DNA of 64,000 bases from Blastocystis sp. Blastoise (GCA_039096225.1 JBBPEB010000005.1:1313501-1377500); one strand, 5' to 3'; positions 27,162 through 42,520 are shown, counted from the first letter of the stretch. The notes: generated from the sequence alone by a model not told the origin. Numbers and translations: made by a program.

Positions 27162-28735
27162 ATGGTGAAAGAGAAGGTAGAATTTGATGCGAATAAGATT
27201 GGTGATATTCAGAAGGATGTAATTCATTTTGAAAGACTGATTGGTGATTTGATTGGTATTTTAAGTAAGTCAATAAGTTTCTGTATTCATTCAGGTGAAT
27301 CTATAAATGAATTGGTAAAGCAATCCGTAAGAAATTGTGAAGGAATGAAGGATAAGAATGGTGATGATCCACATATAATTATCCAAGAATCTTCTTTTCT
27401 GAATGAAAATGATTTAAATATGAATAATAATGATAATGGAATTGATTATATTCGATTCACAAGTAGTGGTCCAGCTTATTCTCTTCCTAAACGAATAACA
27501 AATAGTTTAGTAGGAACATTTTTATATGAATATTCTCAAGAAGATAAAAGAAGTGTTGATGGTACTATTTTTTTTGATTATCGTGGTGATGAAACACTTT
27601 TTCCTTTATTAATTGATTCTTTAATGAATAAGAAAATAAATATTGATAAATTGAAATTTGGTGATCAAGTTGATTTATTAAAAATGTTTGAATATTGTGA
27701 ATTACCTATTCCTGAAGAATTAATGAAAACCTATTATAGAAGAGATCATGGTGTGAAACAATATAAAGAAGGTGATGATGTTATTCTATATATAAATGAT
27801 AAGGAAGATGATAGATTAAAAGATTACTTAAAGAAGAATGGATTAATGAATAAGATTGTTAATGAATATGGTAATGGATATGTAGATTATGATGAAAAGA
27901 ATAATGAAATGTATATGAAGATGAATTATACATATATTGATCATATTTATGAATATATTCAATATAATTGTATTTATATTTCTAAAGAAGAAACAAAAAA
28001 TATAAATAGAGAATTATTAGAGAATGAAATGTATAGATTATTTGGTGATAAAGTAATAAATATAGTGAATGAATGTATAATTCCTCATTCATATTTCCTG
28101 TATACACGTATAATTACTAATGAATATTCAATGGAAATTCCCTTAATGAATTGGCTTGGTAAAGAAAAGAAATGGAAATTATTATTTAGGTATATTTATA
28201 TTTTATTAGTATTATATCGTTATATATATAGAGCAAGTAAACATGATTTCTTAGCAAGTGAATTCCATAAATATTGTGATGATCAAGGAGAGACAGTAAC
28301 TATAATCAAACATATAGGTCATAATAATCATATGAATGTATTTGGAGGATATACAGATCAAAGTTGGGCTGGTTCATGTAGTATATTTATTTATTTATAT
28401 AATTATTCAATATCAATTATATAGGCTATAAATCTCATTCTAAAGAATTTCTATTTACTTTAAGTAATGAACATGGTATTCCACCTACTAAATATGATAA
28501 TATTAATAGTAGCTATGGTATATGTTGTTCTTCTTCTTATGGTCCAACATTTGGAGGTGGCCATGATATCTGTATATCTGATCAATGTCATAGTAATTCT
28601 AATTCTTATTGTAATGCACGTTCTTATTCTGAAGTGAAAACTCCTCAAAAACATTCATTATTTGTAAATACAAATAACTCTAATTCTCAAAATAATTATA
28701 AAGTAGAAGATTATGAAGTCTGGGGAAGAGCATAA
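27162..28735 (+). CDS. BTB (K-tetramerisation-type) and TLDc domain protein
   Basis: Three exons (27162-28189, 28232-28380, 28425-28735) give a 495-residue protein. The first intron is 42 nt, a multiple of three with no stop, so an unspliced frame also reads through. After about 100 residues of acidic N-terminus, residues at about 105-200 form a BTB_2/KCTD-like domain (GTIFFDYRGDETLFPLLIDS, then KLKFGDQVDLLKMFEYCELP). The C-terminal third is a TLDc domain: WKLLFRASKHDFLASEFH, then NVFGGYTDQSWAG, KEFLFTLSNEHG, FGGGHDICISDQC and YEVWGRA at the end. TLDc proteins are linked to oxidative-stress protection and V-ATPase regulation; BTB domains oligomerise or recruit cullin-3. The exact role here is inferred. 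The gene looks intact and is the cleanest in the window. Use the ATG at 27162; the TTG nine bases upstream is not a start. Confidence 0.9.
28190..28231 (+). other. 42-nt intron of the BTB-TLDc gene
   Basis: The intron begins GTATATTTATAT and ends TATATATAG. Removing it joins LLFR to ASKHDFLASEFH, which restores the conserved TLDc motif; retaining it inserts 14 hydrophobic residues in frame. Confidence 0.85.
28381..28424 (+). other. 44-nt intron of the BTB-TLDc gene
   Basis: The intron begins GTATATTTATTT and ends AATTATATAG. Splicing joins WAGSC to SYKSHSKEFLF in frame; without it the frame ends at a stop. Confidence 0.85.
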
Positions 28736-30580
28736 AAAGAATAATAAATTACTATTTCATTTTTATTTTCTCTCTTTATATATATTGTTTTCTTTTCTTT
28801 ATTGAGAAAAGTTTTTTCAATATATATATATTATTTTTAATAAAATATAAAAAAAAGTTTTGTTAATTGTTTTCTAACTGCATTTATACAATTAAAAGTT
28901 TATCAATATTAATTAGTATATAATACTTTCAAGAATAAATAAATAGCTTTTTAATAAAACTATTTTTAAATATATTTATTTTATAGATATATAACAAAGG
29001 ATAAGATATAAATTATAAGAATAAAAACAATAAAATATATGAAGGATAGGAATTCTATGATAATAATAAACATCAATACATTATTGTTTATTTAAATAAT
29101 TAAAAACAATACTTATTGAAACTTCAAAATAATAAATAGTTATCTATAATATAAAATGAAAGATGTTTCTATTGTTTTATTAATCAAAAATTTAATACTT
29201 TTTATAAACAATTATAATAAGAATACTATATATATGATTATCAATTTATATACAATATAAATAAAAAATAAATTATATCATTGAATTATAAAAATTTAAA
29301 TATAAAAAAGATTAAAATAAATGTATAGAATGAATATTATTTAAAAGAAATGAACAAATGTAATAAAATATTAATAATAAAACTAAATGATTTTTTTAAA
29401 TATAATAAAAAATAGTTTATAAACAAGAATAAGTTGAGAATAGTATAGAATTCATGAATAGTATACAATTTATATAAAGTAGCTAAACGAGCATTTTAAT
29501 ACTATTTATAACTAATATAAAAATAGTATGATTATGAAAAGAGTTTTTATTATGATGAAGAGTATAAATATAAATGAATAATAGAATAATATAGAAAATT
29601 TGAATAAATAATAAAAAAGATAAATTTGGTGAGATATATAAAAAATAATATCGGTGTCTTGCCAATATTTTGTGGTACTTGTTGTGACTATCACAGAAAG
29701 ACATTTAAATCTAACTTAATACAGTGAATAAAAAATATTTTACATTGTTAAAAAATAACAAATGTGTCACTTTTTGATGACAATTGTTGTAAAAAAAGTG
29801 TCATGGAAGAGAGAGATTATTATTATTATTATTATAGAGAACAGTTGGTGAATATATTTTCTATTATGGATATGTTTATACTATAGATTAAATGAAGAGA
29901 ATCATGTGATATTCTGATTAATGCCATTTTATAAAGATGATAGTTTTGTATATATGTATTATATATATATAATAATGTAAAATATTTTATCTATTTGTCT
30001 CTTCTTAGTTATATAGATATACTTGACATTTAATAATTTATTTATTATCTTTGTTTATGTTTTTATTTTTATCAAGTATATCTACATATATGTAGTTTCT
30101 CAACTACTATTTTGAATCTCTATATATTTCTCTCTAATATTTTAAATTAAATGTTTTTATAAAAGTTATAGAACAACAAATATTATATATCTATATAGAT
30201 TTATATACATTATTATCTTCTAAGAGTTCATACCTTTCATATTCTTGCCTTCAAATCATTATTCTTACACTTACAACAATTCATATCTCCCATTTACAAG
30301 CATTATATTCTTAAGGTTTTCAATAACTTGATGTATATAAATATATTGTATAATATATATATATATAATATATATTGTTTGTATAATATGTATCTATTAT
30401 ATATATAATAATAATAATATATATATATATAGTACATAAATATTATATAGAGGATGATTCATCTTATTCATTTGTAGGTCCATTTGATATATTTAATATA
30501 CTTACTACCTTGATAATGTATATATATATATATATATTTCTAACAATAAAAATTTATAAGAATATATATATATATAGAGA
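28736..30580. other. Intergenic, AT-rich, with one inverted repeat
   Basis: No gene was found. A 13-bp perfect inverted repeat (TAGATATACTTGA at 30014-30026 and its complement at 30072-30084) could form a hairpin around a 45-nt spacer. AT microsatellites lie at about 30350-30430. Confidence 0.45.
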
Positions 30581-30584
30581 GAGA

Positions 30585-31215
30585 GAAAACAATTCAAATA
30601 TTAATCATTAAATAGCTATTTGAATGTTATCCTATATATATTTATATATCCTATATTTGGTCTTTATTATTTAAAATGGAATTATTTTTTGGAATAAATT
30701 AATTGAATATTATATTTGAATTTTTAGCTTTGAAAATAGCTTATATTTGAATTATTTTTATGTTAAAAAATGTCTTATTAATGAATATATAAATATATAG
30801 ATTTATATAAGATATATTATTATCTAAGAATAAAAGAAATAAATTGTTGTATATGGTTTAGAAGTGTTAAAAGAAAGATATAAACATTATTAAATATACT
30901 AAACTTATATATATATTGAAATATCGATTATAAATGGAAGAAGAACTATTCTATAGGTATATATATATTCTTATTATACTTATAATTAATATATTTATTC
31001 TTATTATAGTTATATATTATTTATATATATTTTATATAGTCATAAAAATATTAATGCATCTTGAACATCATTATTTTATTCTCCTATTAATGTAGTTACT
31101 TATATTCTTCTTTTAAAAATAATTTATGAAATTCTTTTTAAAAGAATAATATTATGATTATAGAATAGTCTATGACATTAAAGTATATAATGTGATGAAA
31201 CAGATTCATACTGAA
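30585..31215 (+). repeat. Dispersed duplication, copy 1 (partner at 49190-49865)
   Basis: This block and 49190-49865 share long nearly identical stretches in the same order and orientation. Examples are GCTATTTGAATGTTATCCT, CCTATATTTGGTCTTTATT, ATATCGATTATAAATG and CATACTGAATT. Both contain the same start codon, the same first intron and the same conserved peptide ending IHTEFEE, so they are paralogous gene starts with their upstream DNA. Confidence 0.8.
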
Positions 31216-33232
31216 TTTGAAGAAATTCTTAAAGAAGAAATATTAATATTATTGTTATATATAATAATAAAGATAATATTATTGTATCTCCTTCTTCTAT
31301 GCCATCCTCACAACAAAAAAATAAACCAAATCAAGCTTCTATTTCACATTGGAATAACACATTATTTACGTGATTATTTATGAATCGAAACAGTCCTTCT
31401 GTGCTTTCAACTCTGAAATCTCATTCACCTATTCCATTTCGTTCAATGTCTCCTTCTATATCTCCTTCTCCTTCTATTAATAATACAAATATTTCTCCTA
31501 TTACAACTATACATAGATCTTCATCTACTATTCCTTCTTCTTCATCTCATTCATTTACAGATTCTTCTAATAATTCAACACAACCTTTATCATCTTCAAC
31601 TATACCTATATCAAATGATTATACTCAATCATATTCTTCTATTCAAGAAAAAAATATATATTCTGATACATATATATATCTCAAAAGACATGTTTTCCTC
31701 TTCTAATATATTTAACTACAGTAAATGAAGAAGATAAGTCAAATCTTATAAGTAGTAATATTTTTGTGAATACTAATAATAATTCAAATAAATAATAATA
31801 ATTCAAATAACTTTATATTAAATAATAAAATAGCTATAAACCATTATAATGATTCAGAAAATGAGTATATAAATAAGAATATATTAAGTCCTATAATTCT
31901 TAAAGATAAAGAATTATTTAAAAGAAGAATAGTATAAATAGAATACCTCAAAATAATCGATTTCATTCAAATAGTATATCTACAGTATATGATAATAATA
32001 TATCATTAACAGATATAGCAGAATCTTCTAAAATAAAACATTCATCATTACGTCTTCTTAGTCATTCTTCTTCTTCTTCTTCTTCTATTCATAATTTATC
32101 TTGTACTACATCGTATTGTTTATCTACATATATATACATAATCAGTCTGAAATTACTCATTATAATACTCCTATTGCTCTTCTTCCTTCTTCTAAATATA
32201 TTTTATATAATATAGATTTATATTCATCTAATCCTTCTATAGATATACATTATTCAAATAATAATAATAATAATAATAATATCTCAGATAATAATAATAA
32301 TAATGAAGATAATAATCCTAATATTCAATCAAATGATATATTAGATTTGACAGAACATTCTTTTAATATATATTCCATTATCTATATCAACAGAAGATCA
32401 GAATTATACTATTAATAATTCTGCAAAGAATGATAATACTATCTCATATAATGAGAAGAATCAATCCTTAATTCACATAAAAGAAGAACGTAAGATTATG
32501 AAAACTGAAACTAATAATATGATTTATAATACTAATAGTATTATGAATAATAATAATACTAATGAAAATAATATCGCATACAATAATAATATGGTATTTA
32601 TTTCTACTATTAATAATATGTCTTCTACAAATAATAATGTTATTACTACTAACAATAATATAAATAATAATTTTATAATTCCAAATAATAATAATATAAA
32701 TAATAATTCTATGATTGCTACTAATAATAATATTTATATTCCTAATGCTACTACTATTACTATTTCTACTTTTTTAATCCTATACATACTACTGTTAGTA
32801 ATAGTCTTCCTCCTACATCATATACTATCCATTCTTTATCTAATCTACACAATACCATCTTTCTCTATGACTTCAGAATCTCTTTCTTGTTATCATAATA
32901 ATAGTTCTGATATGAATCATTTAACTAACTCTAATAGTATGCCTGTTCCTACATTCTCATCTAAATCAATTATTACTAGTACAACGACTGATCCTCCTAT
33001 TACTGCTATTACAACAGCAACTACTATTATTACTACTATTACTCCTACTATTACAACAGCAACTACTATTATTACTACTTCTTCTACTATACCTTCTTAT
33101 TATAGGACTAAACGAAGTCATACTATTTGTTTATCTCCAATTCAATCATTACCGAATTCCCATCACTATTATTAGTTACTACTACTATTATTACTATATC
33201 TTCAAATTCAAGGCTAACAATCAAAACTAATT

Positions 33233-33283
<51 letters not shown>

Positions 33284-36200
33284 TGAATATAAATAATAAT
33301 GAGGGTGTTACTTATCCTATTTCTCCTTCATTTCTTTCTTCTACATGTGTTTTTATTTGTTGAAGGACGACTAAATATTCTTCATTATCCTATTATATAA
33401 TATTTCCTTTAGAAATAGGGAATCAATCTTATAATCATAATAATAATAATATTTAAATAGATATTCATAAAGACATTAGTAATATTAATGATATTATTGA
33501 TGTTAATACTACAGCTAATAATAATAATTCAAATACTAATAATAAAAATATAAAGAATGATGAAAATGATTAAGATTTATTATTCATACTATATTGAATT
33601 TTATAAAAAATAATATTAATGATATTATTATACAAATAGAATCATTCTTATTTGATTAATATGATATTTAGTTATATAATATAATAAAAATATATATTTA
33701 AATGAATTGATGATAATATTTGAATAGAATAATTATCAAATATAGTTATTGAATAATATTAAATAATGTAAATTTCTATAATACTAATATATTAGATAGA
33801 TAAAATTGATGATAAACATATGATGATACATGAAATAGAAGTGGATTGTAAACTGTTATAATATATATAATAAAATTTCATTCAAATTTTTTTATTAGAT
33901 TCAGTTTTGGGTACCAAAATAACCGAAAAAAAAAATAAAATCGATCTAATATATTCCCAAAATGGGTATGTAATTCAACTAGATCCAAAAATATATTTTG
34001 TTTTTCTAAAAAGAAAAAAAATATAAAAAATAAAGGAAATTTTTCTATTATTTTTCTTTTGAAATAAAGATTACTTTTTATAATATATATTCTGAATGAA
34101 TAATTAATATAATTATTTAATTTTTTTACTAATTATTAAAGAAAGTGTTTGCCACCTGTATAGTTGTAATAATGTATTTTTATTTGATACTCGAAAACTT
34201 AATTATAATTATATTTTTATTTATTTATATTTATAGTTTATTGGCAATACCTGACGTTATTAGACTATGATCTAGTTGTGATGAAACAGGAAGAAATATG
34301 TTCGACAAAGTATTGTAAATGTTGATAATTATTATTATTTATATATAGGTTAATCATAATTGGAATGATTCAGAACAATCTCACAAGGTATACAAACAGT
34401 TCTAAATCAAAATAAATTTAAAAAAAAAACAAAAAAATGAGAAAATGGGAGATCATTTCTTTTTGTATATATTTATTGTTTTATATTATTTATTTATTTT
34501 AGTTTAGAATATCGAAATTAATACTTTAATGTCATTCTGGTGTCTTGAATGTTCTAAATTATAAAACAAACAAAATCTTCAAAAATTCTTATAGGTAAAT
34601 ATCTATATACATATATATATTTATTTTATTTTGTTTTTTTTATTTAATTCATATGTTTATTATATTAATCTAATTATACTAGATATAAATATATTGAAAA
34701 TAGTTGTTTTACATTATATCTACTGTTAGTTTGGTAATTCAATATTTTATTATATATGTATAAAATTTATTTATTATTTCAATACTTTTTTATATATATA
34801 TTTTTTGTTATTGTATTTTTAATCTTATTTATTTCCTATATAGGAAATTTTAATTAGAAAATAATGTTTAAAACAATTTTAATTAAATATTATGGTATAT
34901 TAAAATATTTTTATTATTATTAAGAAGAATATATATATATATATATATTGTTTTTATTTAATATATATGAATATATTTATATTTATTTATATTTAGGTTC
35001 AGATCGTATTATTATATATATAAAGAATAACAGAGAAATATAAAAGAGAGATTAGTAGTCTTGTAACTTGAATTCTTATAGTATATATATATTTAGTTAT
35101 TTATATTATTTGCTAAATTTATTTATATTATTTGTTATTTATTTATTTGTATTATTTGTTATTCATTTATATTCTACAGTCATATAAAAAGACTAGTAAG
35201 CAGGAATACCTATTATGTGACTCACTCTATAGATTACTAGAGGTATCTATAAGAAAATAGTTTATATATATATATATATATATTATTAATTTTTATTTAT
35301 GTTATATTTTTTTATTTATTTGTTATTAATTTATTTATTATTAATTTATTTATATTATTAGTAATGTTATTATAGTTAGTATCTATATATTCTCCATATA
35401 TAATTGTTGTTATTCTATATAAATCGTTATATATATATAAATGCTACTAATACTATATTCTAGATTTATTTTCATTTCTTTCACTCCTCCTCTTCACCAT
35501 CTTCGTATAGTTATATATATTTTTTATGTCTCTCCAGAATATGTAATGTTTTCAACATATATATGTATATGTATATTATATTATTATAATTATTATTTTT
35601 TTTTTCTTTTTTAAATGATATCATTTATATATATAGGAATAGAATATAATTCTATATCTTCTTATATTTTTCAATTTACTCAAGAATGAATACTTTAACA
35701 TATTTATTATATATAAACGTAAACCATTCAGATTTCCATCGGAATTAAGTCTACTGACCTTTTATGTCTTACGAAAAATAATATATTTTGTTGATTTACT
35801 ATTAATACTTTTTTCTGTATAAATACAGAAGGATTAGAAAAACAATAACAAGTTTATAATTATAAGTATATAAACATATTATGATTATAATTATTGATAT
35901 AATTATCTCTTACTTCAATCTATTTTATTATTACTCTTTTTTCTATTCGTTGTGTATCTATTTATATATATATATATAGGTATCGATTTCTATTCTAGAC
36001 ATCTCTCTCTCTTCCTCTCTAATAAACTCTTTATATTCCTGTTATTCACCTTGTCATGTTGATTCTATATTAGTTTCATTGCACAAGATTCATCTGTGTT
36101 CCAGAACATACTTAAAACTGTAGAATCTTTCAGTGATAATAATCAATATTTTTTTTATAAATATATATTATTGAAAGAAGTTAAGATCATATTGAAAAAG

Positions 36201-38160
36201 TATATTTATATATATATTTATAATTATAATATTATATATATATAGTATAGAACAGTAATTAATTAATTACCTTTTTTCTTATACCCAAGAAAATATCTGT
36301 GTTTCTTTTTGTTCTACAGATATATTATATATCCGATGATTTTATACAATAGAAATATCTTTATGGATATAGTAATGTTATTAATTATAAATTGTATATA
36401 TATATATATAGTTCCTATTAGTTAATAAATTTGTTTTCTCTTAAATTATCGACTTGCTTATTTACTGTTTCTGAAGAATTCTTTCTTTCTAAGGTGACTC
36501 CTATGAATATAACATTATGAAATACTATTATTAATTATATTCTAGGTAACTTCTATATTATTAAGTATATATATTTATTGTTTTTATTCAGTATTATTTA
36601 TCTATTATATATAGATCTGATTCTTCTATAATGAAGATATTGACTACTATAAAATGGTTTCCTAATAATTTTAATAAATTATATATACCTAATAGAATTA
36701 TATAATCTTATGGATATCTCTATGAAAACATTATTATCTGAACTATATCATCCTTTTCGATATATTAATGTTTTATTATCAGTATGTATCTGATCTATTA
36801 GGAATTAATTAAATTATACATATAAATAGTTATTTAAGAATATGTTATAATGTAGATGATAAATTTAACAAGATAATAAAAAAATAATAATAAAGAAAAT
36901 ATTGATTGATATATACAACTATATAATTTATTATTATGTTATTTAAATAAAGAATAAAATAGGTTTTTAATTTCTTCAAATTCAAAAGGTTTCCTTTCAT
37001 TTTTCTATGGGAATGAAGGAAAAAAAGAGTATCTATATCTGTGTGCTGAATAATTCTTAAAAAAACTTAAAGAAGTATATATAAGTTATTATTGTTATTA
37101 TTTTATGTTTATTATATTATATATATATATTCTAGAATCCATTTATTAATATATATTCTACTCCTCTTTCTTCTATATCACAATCAAAATCTACTATAAC
37201 TACATTATTCTATGATTTAAATGAAAATATTTATATGAATAATTGTTGGTTAGCTTCTTCAAATTATTCTATTATTACTAAAAAAACAAGTATATATATA
37301 TAGATATATATATATTGTATTTTATATAATTATTTTCTGATCTTATTCAATCATTATAATTAGCAACTCAATTTTCTTAAGAAATATTATTAAAATAATT
37401 AATATGTATTAATTTACTGTATAAAAAAAGAATTACTCTTAAGATTTATTGAAATCAATTAAAAATATATGTGTAACTATATATGAACAATTATTTACTA
37501 TTAAGAATGAATCTACTAAACCTACTCTTCTTCCTCTAGAACTAATTTCAGATATATAAAAATTGGGTCCATTCATCTTTCTAATGTGAATATATTTATT
37601 ATTATAACTAAACAATAAATACTGGATTCTATTAAAGAACTATTAAATAATATAAAATGAATTAAAACTAATATAAAATTTAGAAGAATATATTCTGGTT
37701 TCATATCTCCTTTAGAAACTAATTATTTATTTATATATAAAGTTTTTATTATTATATACATATATTGAACAATTAAAAGTATTGAAAAGTCGAAATAATA
37801 TTGGAAATAAGATTATAGACAAGTATATATATTTATATTATTATAATTATTATATATATATATATTATATTGTTATTGATGTATATATTTAGATATTAAT
37901 ACATACAAAGATAAATAGAATGATACTATTTCTTCCTTTGATCTTTTGGTTATTCTCTTTATATGTTGTTAATTTTTGTTCTTTCGAATTCGAAGAGTAT
38001 TATTTTGAATGTTTTTGTTTAATTATATCTTCTATTATATATTATTATTAAATTAATCATATATATTATATCTATAAACTTATTTTTTTTATAGTCTAAG
38101 TATTTTATTAAATTATTCACTGAATTATACTATAATAGATAAGAATGAATTTAATGATAA
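30934..38160 (+). pseudogene. Decayed copy A of a large Asn/Ser-rich, helical-repeat gene
   Basis: The ATG at 30934 (MEEELFYR) precedes a short intron. Coding-like blocks follow: NVVTYILL, then YRIVYDIKVYNVMKQIHTEF, then a Ser/Pro/Thr/Asn-rich stretch at 31266-33570 broken by frameshifts and stops. From about 34200 to 38000 there are islands of ordinary coding composition, such as LLAIPDVIRL at about 34236, RFPSELSLLTFYVL at about 35730, DISMKTLLSELYHPFRYINV at about 36710 and RRIYSGFISPLETNYLF at about 37680. They are separated by TATAG-ended intron-like gaps. The islands are rich in Leu/Ile helices, suggesting HEAT/ARM-like repeats. Many premature stops sit where CAA or CGA would fit. No family was recognised. 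A functional gene is unlikely given the number of breaks. Confidence 0.6.
33236..33285 (+). repeat. AAT trinucleotide repeat
   Basis: A run of about 16 AAT units would encode polyasparagine in the surrounding broken frame. It lies in the Asn-rich portion of pseudogene copy A. Confidence 0.9.
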
Positions 38161-40190
38161 AAATAAATAATAATGAGATAATCAATAGGAGTAATAAACA
38201 TATATTTCTAAAGGAAAAATAGTCTATGCTATATATATTCTTTAATAAGTTCTTTTATATCTTTACAACATATATATAATTACTATTCTATATTATTACT
38301 CTTTTTTATTATTTACTAAATAATATATATATATTCGTTTATACTATTATTTTTATTTCTTCTTGTAATTAATATCATAAGAATATAAATTAGTTTATTA
38401 TTAATGTTTCTACCTAAATAACTAATAGTTTTCTATATATATAGTTTTGTTTATAATAATAATATTTTTTTTTACACTTTTATTTCTATTAATATTCTTT
38501 AAATTGATTTATTTAAAACATAGTTCTTTACACATTTATTTCTATGAGTATGTAAAAATAAGAAGAGTTATATTTTTATAAATAAAAAATATTTTTAAAG
38601 AATTAGTAAATCAGTTTGTGAAACTATATCAGATTAAATATTTTCTTATTTTAAATGATATAATTATTGTAATAAAATATTATATAATCATTATAGTATC
38701 TCGATTAAACTCAATATAGTTTTTATTTCATTTGTTATTGATTTTTATTCTTTCAATAACCTAATATCACTTGTCATAACATAAATATAAATATCATAAT
38801 AATTATATTATGAATATACAGTGATATTTGAACTATGCTGATTTTTTTAGTATTCAATCATTCAAGAGAAAAAAAAGGAGAAATCATCATAGGATAGAAT
38901 TTTCAGAGTTTTCGTATATATAAAAAATTTATACATATTTTAGGGTTAGAGGTTAGATTATTATTTGACATAAAAGTTTTTCACATAAATTATTTTATTT
39001 ATTATTTTTTTATGTATTGTTTTTTGTTGACTTATAATGGTATGTATCATTATTTTTTTATATACTTTATTATATAGCTATCATTTATGACTTAAATAAA
39101 TAGGAGACGAACACAATTTTTTCTCTTGGATTAAGATATGTTCTTATTTTACTATTTATCTACTCTCTATAGTTATAACTTTGTTTTTGGTGCTCTACTG
39201 ATCAGAAATGACTTACTTTGAAATGTATGCTTTAAATATTTTTATATAATAGTTATAGTTGGCTTCTTTTAGCTGGTGATCCTTGAAGTGTAATCATTGA
39301 TTGATGTGCGTGTTTAATATATATTATTTATAATTATTTTTTTATTCCTTTTTATTTTAAACTGTATATAGTTTTTCAGAATAATCATATAATTGAAGAT
39401 AAGATGATGTTTGATGTGTTTATATAAGGTGTATAATTTATTATTATTAAATTATCAATATTTTTATAATTACATTTTTATAGTCTTTAAAAATGGTCAA
39501 AAAACGACACTCTCCATGAATACTAAACCTATAATAAAAAATCTATGTTAGTTTATTAATTATTTATGTATTCTTTTTTGTTAGTTTATTATTTTTCTGT
39601 TTATAATACTATTAAATGAAAATGAGTTTCTTTGGGATTAAAAAGGATATTAATTAAATATGAAATGACTTATTAAACCCTTTTATATATCATTAATACC
39701 CATATTATGTTAATTAAATAATATATATGTTTTATTTCTCGTGAATTTTTATTTACTTAGCGTTAGAACCAAATACATTTCTGAAATTGCTTCTTAAAAA
39801 AATATTGGGTCTGATAGTGGTGTCATATACGTTATTTGGTGTTGACTCTAGAGTCACAATGTGATTTTTTATTTCTATTTGTGTTTTTCTAGAGGCTCAT
39901 AGTAATCAGACTAATGGTTATTTAAAAAAAGAAAACAAAAAAATATCTATTAGTGAAAATGGTCTATATGTCAAAGAATCTATATAAAGTAAAATAATTA
40001 AAAAATAATATTAATGTTGTATAGTGATCACTTATAAGGAAATAAAAAAAAACTAATTTTTCTTTTAAATTATGAATAGTAAATAAATAATTCTATGAAA
40101 TATTTCGAATTATATAAAAAGTTAAATAAAAATAATTTAAAAATTTTAATTTGCTATTTTTTAGATATAAATAAAATTAATATATGAAAA
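38160..40190. other. AT-rich region with telomere-like word
   Basis: No gene is supported. TTTAGGGTTAGAGGTTAG at about 38939-38956 is an imperfect telomere-type sequence. Less AT-rich blocks at 39110-39310 and 39770-39930 look like exon remnants but carry no continuous frame. Confidence 0.4.
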
Positions 40191-40715
40191 AAATAAAATT
40201 TTAAAAGAAAACATTTTTGTAATTCTTGTTTTGGAATAGATTTTAGTGTCATAAATTCATTTTTAATTATGTGTTATATATACATATAAGTTTTATATAT
40301 ATTATTAATGATAATCCAAAATTAGTAATATTAAAGAATTATTTATCATATATAGATAATCATAATCATAATTTTTTCTTATTTTTATTATATAAATAAA
40401 TATTAATATAAAATATAATATTTATTTTTATAGATATATATTATTATAATTTTATTATGTATAGTTTTAAAATAGATTATTATTAATTAGAAATACATAT
40501 ATATATAAGATATTAAAAGAAATTATTCTTAGAGTGATAAATTTCTTTTTTTATTAATAAAATATTTTAACTAATTCTTAAAATATATAAAACATTGTAG
40601 TGTTATAAATTTAAATAAAAATTTATATTAAATGATAATACGTAGAAAATACATATGTGTTGATATAGAATTATAATAGATTCAAATATTATATTTTAAT
40701 TTATCATATTATTAT
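40190..40715 (+). repeat. Dispersed repeat, copy 1 (partner at 63510-64000)
   Basis: Alignment by eye with the right end of the window shows the same order of words. Examples are TTTATATTAAAT, ATATGTGTT, AATAGAT.CAAATA and the context TAGTGTTATA. The two copies are in the same orientation and differ by many substitutions and some indels, so the duplication is old. Confidence 0.65.
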
Positions 40716-42520
40716 AAAAAATATATAAATTGTTTTATAAAATATTTTTTATATATTTTAATGTCAATGAATTATTTTTATTAAATGAATTTATAATTTA
40801 TATTTATAAATATAATTATTTAGTTAATATAATATTTATTATAATGTTAATGATTTTAATGATATTGAAGCATTAATAAATAAAAGATAAGAATTATGTA
40901 TTAAATTATTTATTTATATAATGAATTAAATATTTTTAAAATGATACTCACATTCATTTATTTATAAATTATTTTTATATTTTATTTATTCATTTGATAT
41001 TCTATTAATAATATGGAATTCAAAATATATTTGATAATAAATTATTCATTGAATAAGATATTTGTTTTTTATTAAGATTAAATGAATTTTTTATTATTTT
41101 TATGTAGTTTAATTATTTAATTATTTATTTTATTTATAAAAATGGATTGAATTATGAATAAGTTATATTAATATAAAAGAATTCATTTAAATGTGATAAT
41201 AGAAATATTTTTTAAATATAAATTATATTTGTATATTTATGTATTGAATAAATATATTAATAAAATATAAATGAAATAGTTTTTTGAATATATAATATAT
41301 ATATATATTTATTAAAAATAATTATTTCCAAATTAATTTATGATAATATTTTATATTATAATAGTTATTTTACATTTAATATGATGAATTGTATTTAATA
41401 ATAATCATTGTTTTATAATAAATAATATTTTAAATAATTTTATTAAAATAATATAGAAAATATTACAAACAAATATATTTATTAATTAATAAGAAAAATT
41501 TTAATTAATAAATATATATGTAATTTTAAAATGAAAATAAATATTGATTTATGATTGATATTTAAATTAAAAAATTAAAATAATGAAAATGATTTAAAAA
41601 TATAATTTTCATTAAATATTAATATAAAATTCTATTTAAATAATTGAATAATAATAAATTAAAGTTATATTTTATATGAATTAATCAATTGATGAAATAA
41701 AATTGCATTGAAATTGTTTAGTATTAGAAATATTCTTATAAATAATATTACTTTTTATTTATACATATATATAATAATGAATGAAGATAATTATATATAT
41801 ATATATGAATTCATTATATATGTAAATATATCTATTTGAATAATAGAAAAGATGTTATTAAAATTTATAGCTTGTTATATATATATAAAATTATTTATAA
41901 TATATATTAAGAAATTATATTAGTTTTTAAAATGTATAAATATATAAATTAGAAAAAAGAATGAAAATGATATATTATAAATTTATTTCTGATTGTATGA
42001 AAATATATTATTTATAATGAATAATTCAATTAGTAATGAATGCTTTAAGAATATTTATGATATGCATTAGAATTATGTTAATTAATGTTGATAAGATAGA
42101 ATAATAATGAATATATGTATATATATACATATAATTACAAATAATTATAAAATATTAATTTTTTTAATAACAAACACTATATTTTTTAGAATTGATATGC
42201 TTGGTATTTATATATGAGAAAGAATAGAGTCACATGACAATTAATGAATGATATAGAATTTATGAATAATTCGATTTATTACTATAATATTTATAAATAA
42301 TCTTGATTGTTAATAGAAGAAGCTTAATTTATATATAAAACAAAATTAGGTAGAATAAATAGTAGCTAAGAGTCTAATATGACAAATAAGTGTAATGTTT
42401 TGTTCTAGTATAGGTGTATGTAAGTCATATAGATAATAATGAGTACCTAGGAGTATATAGGAGACTTGATAAGTCATTAATAACAAAAAAATTAATAAGT
42501 AATCATTTTTATATATAATG
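40715..42520. other. AT-rich DNA without genes
   Basis: Base composition is extremely AT-rich, with no frame above chance and no clear repeat structure other than AT dinucleotide runs. Confidence 0.5.

Noticed and set aside
28460-28654. Minus-strand open frame within the BTB-TLDc gene
   Set aside because: It is the shadow of the TLDc exon; the plus frame carries the conserved TLDc motifs.
29483-29704. Two overlapping short minus-strand frames
   Set aside because: They are hydrophobic by AT-rich composition alone, with no homology or intron support.
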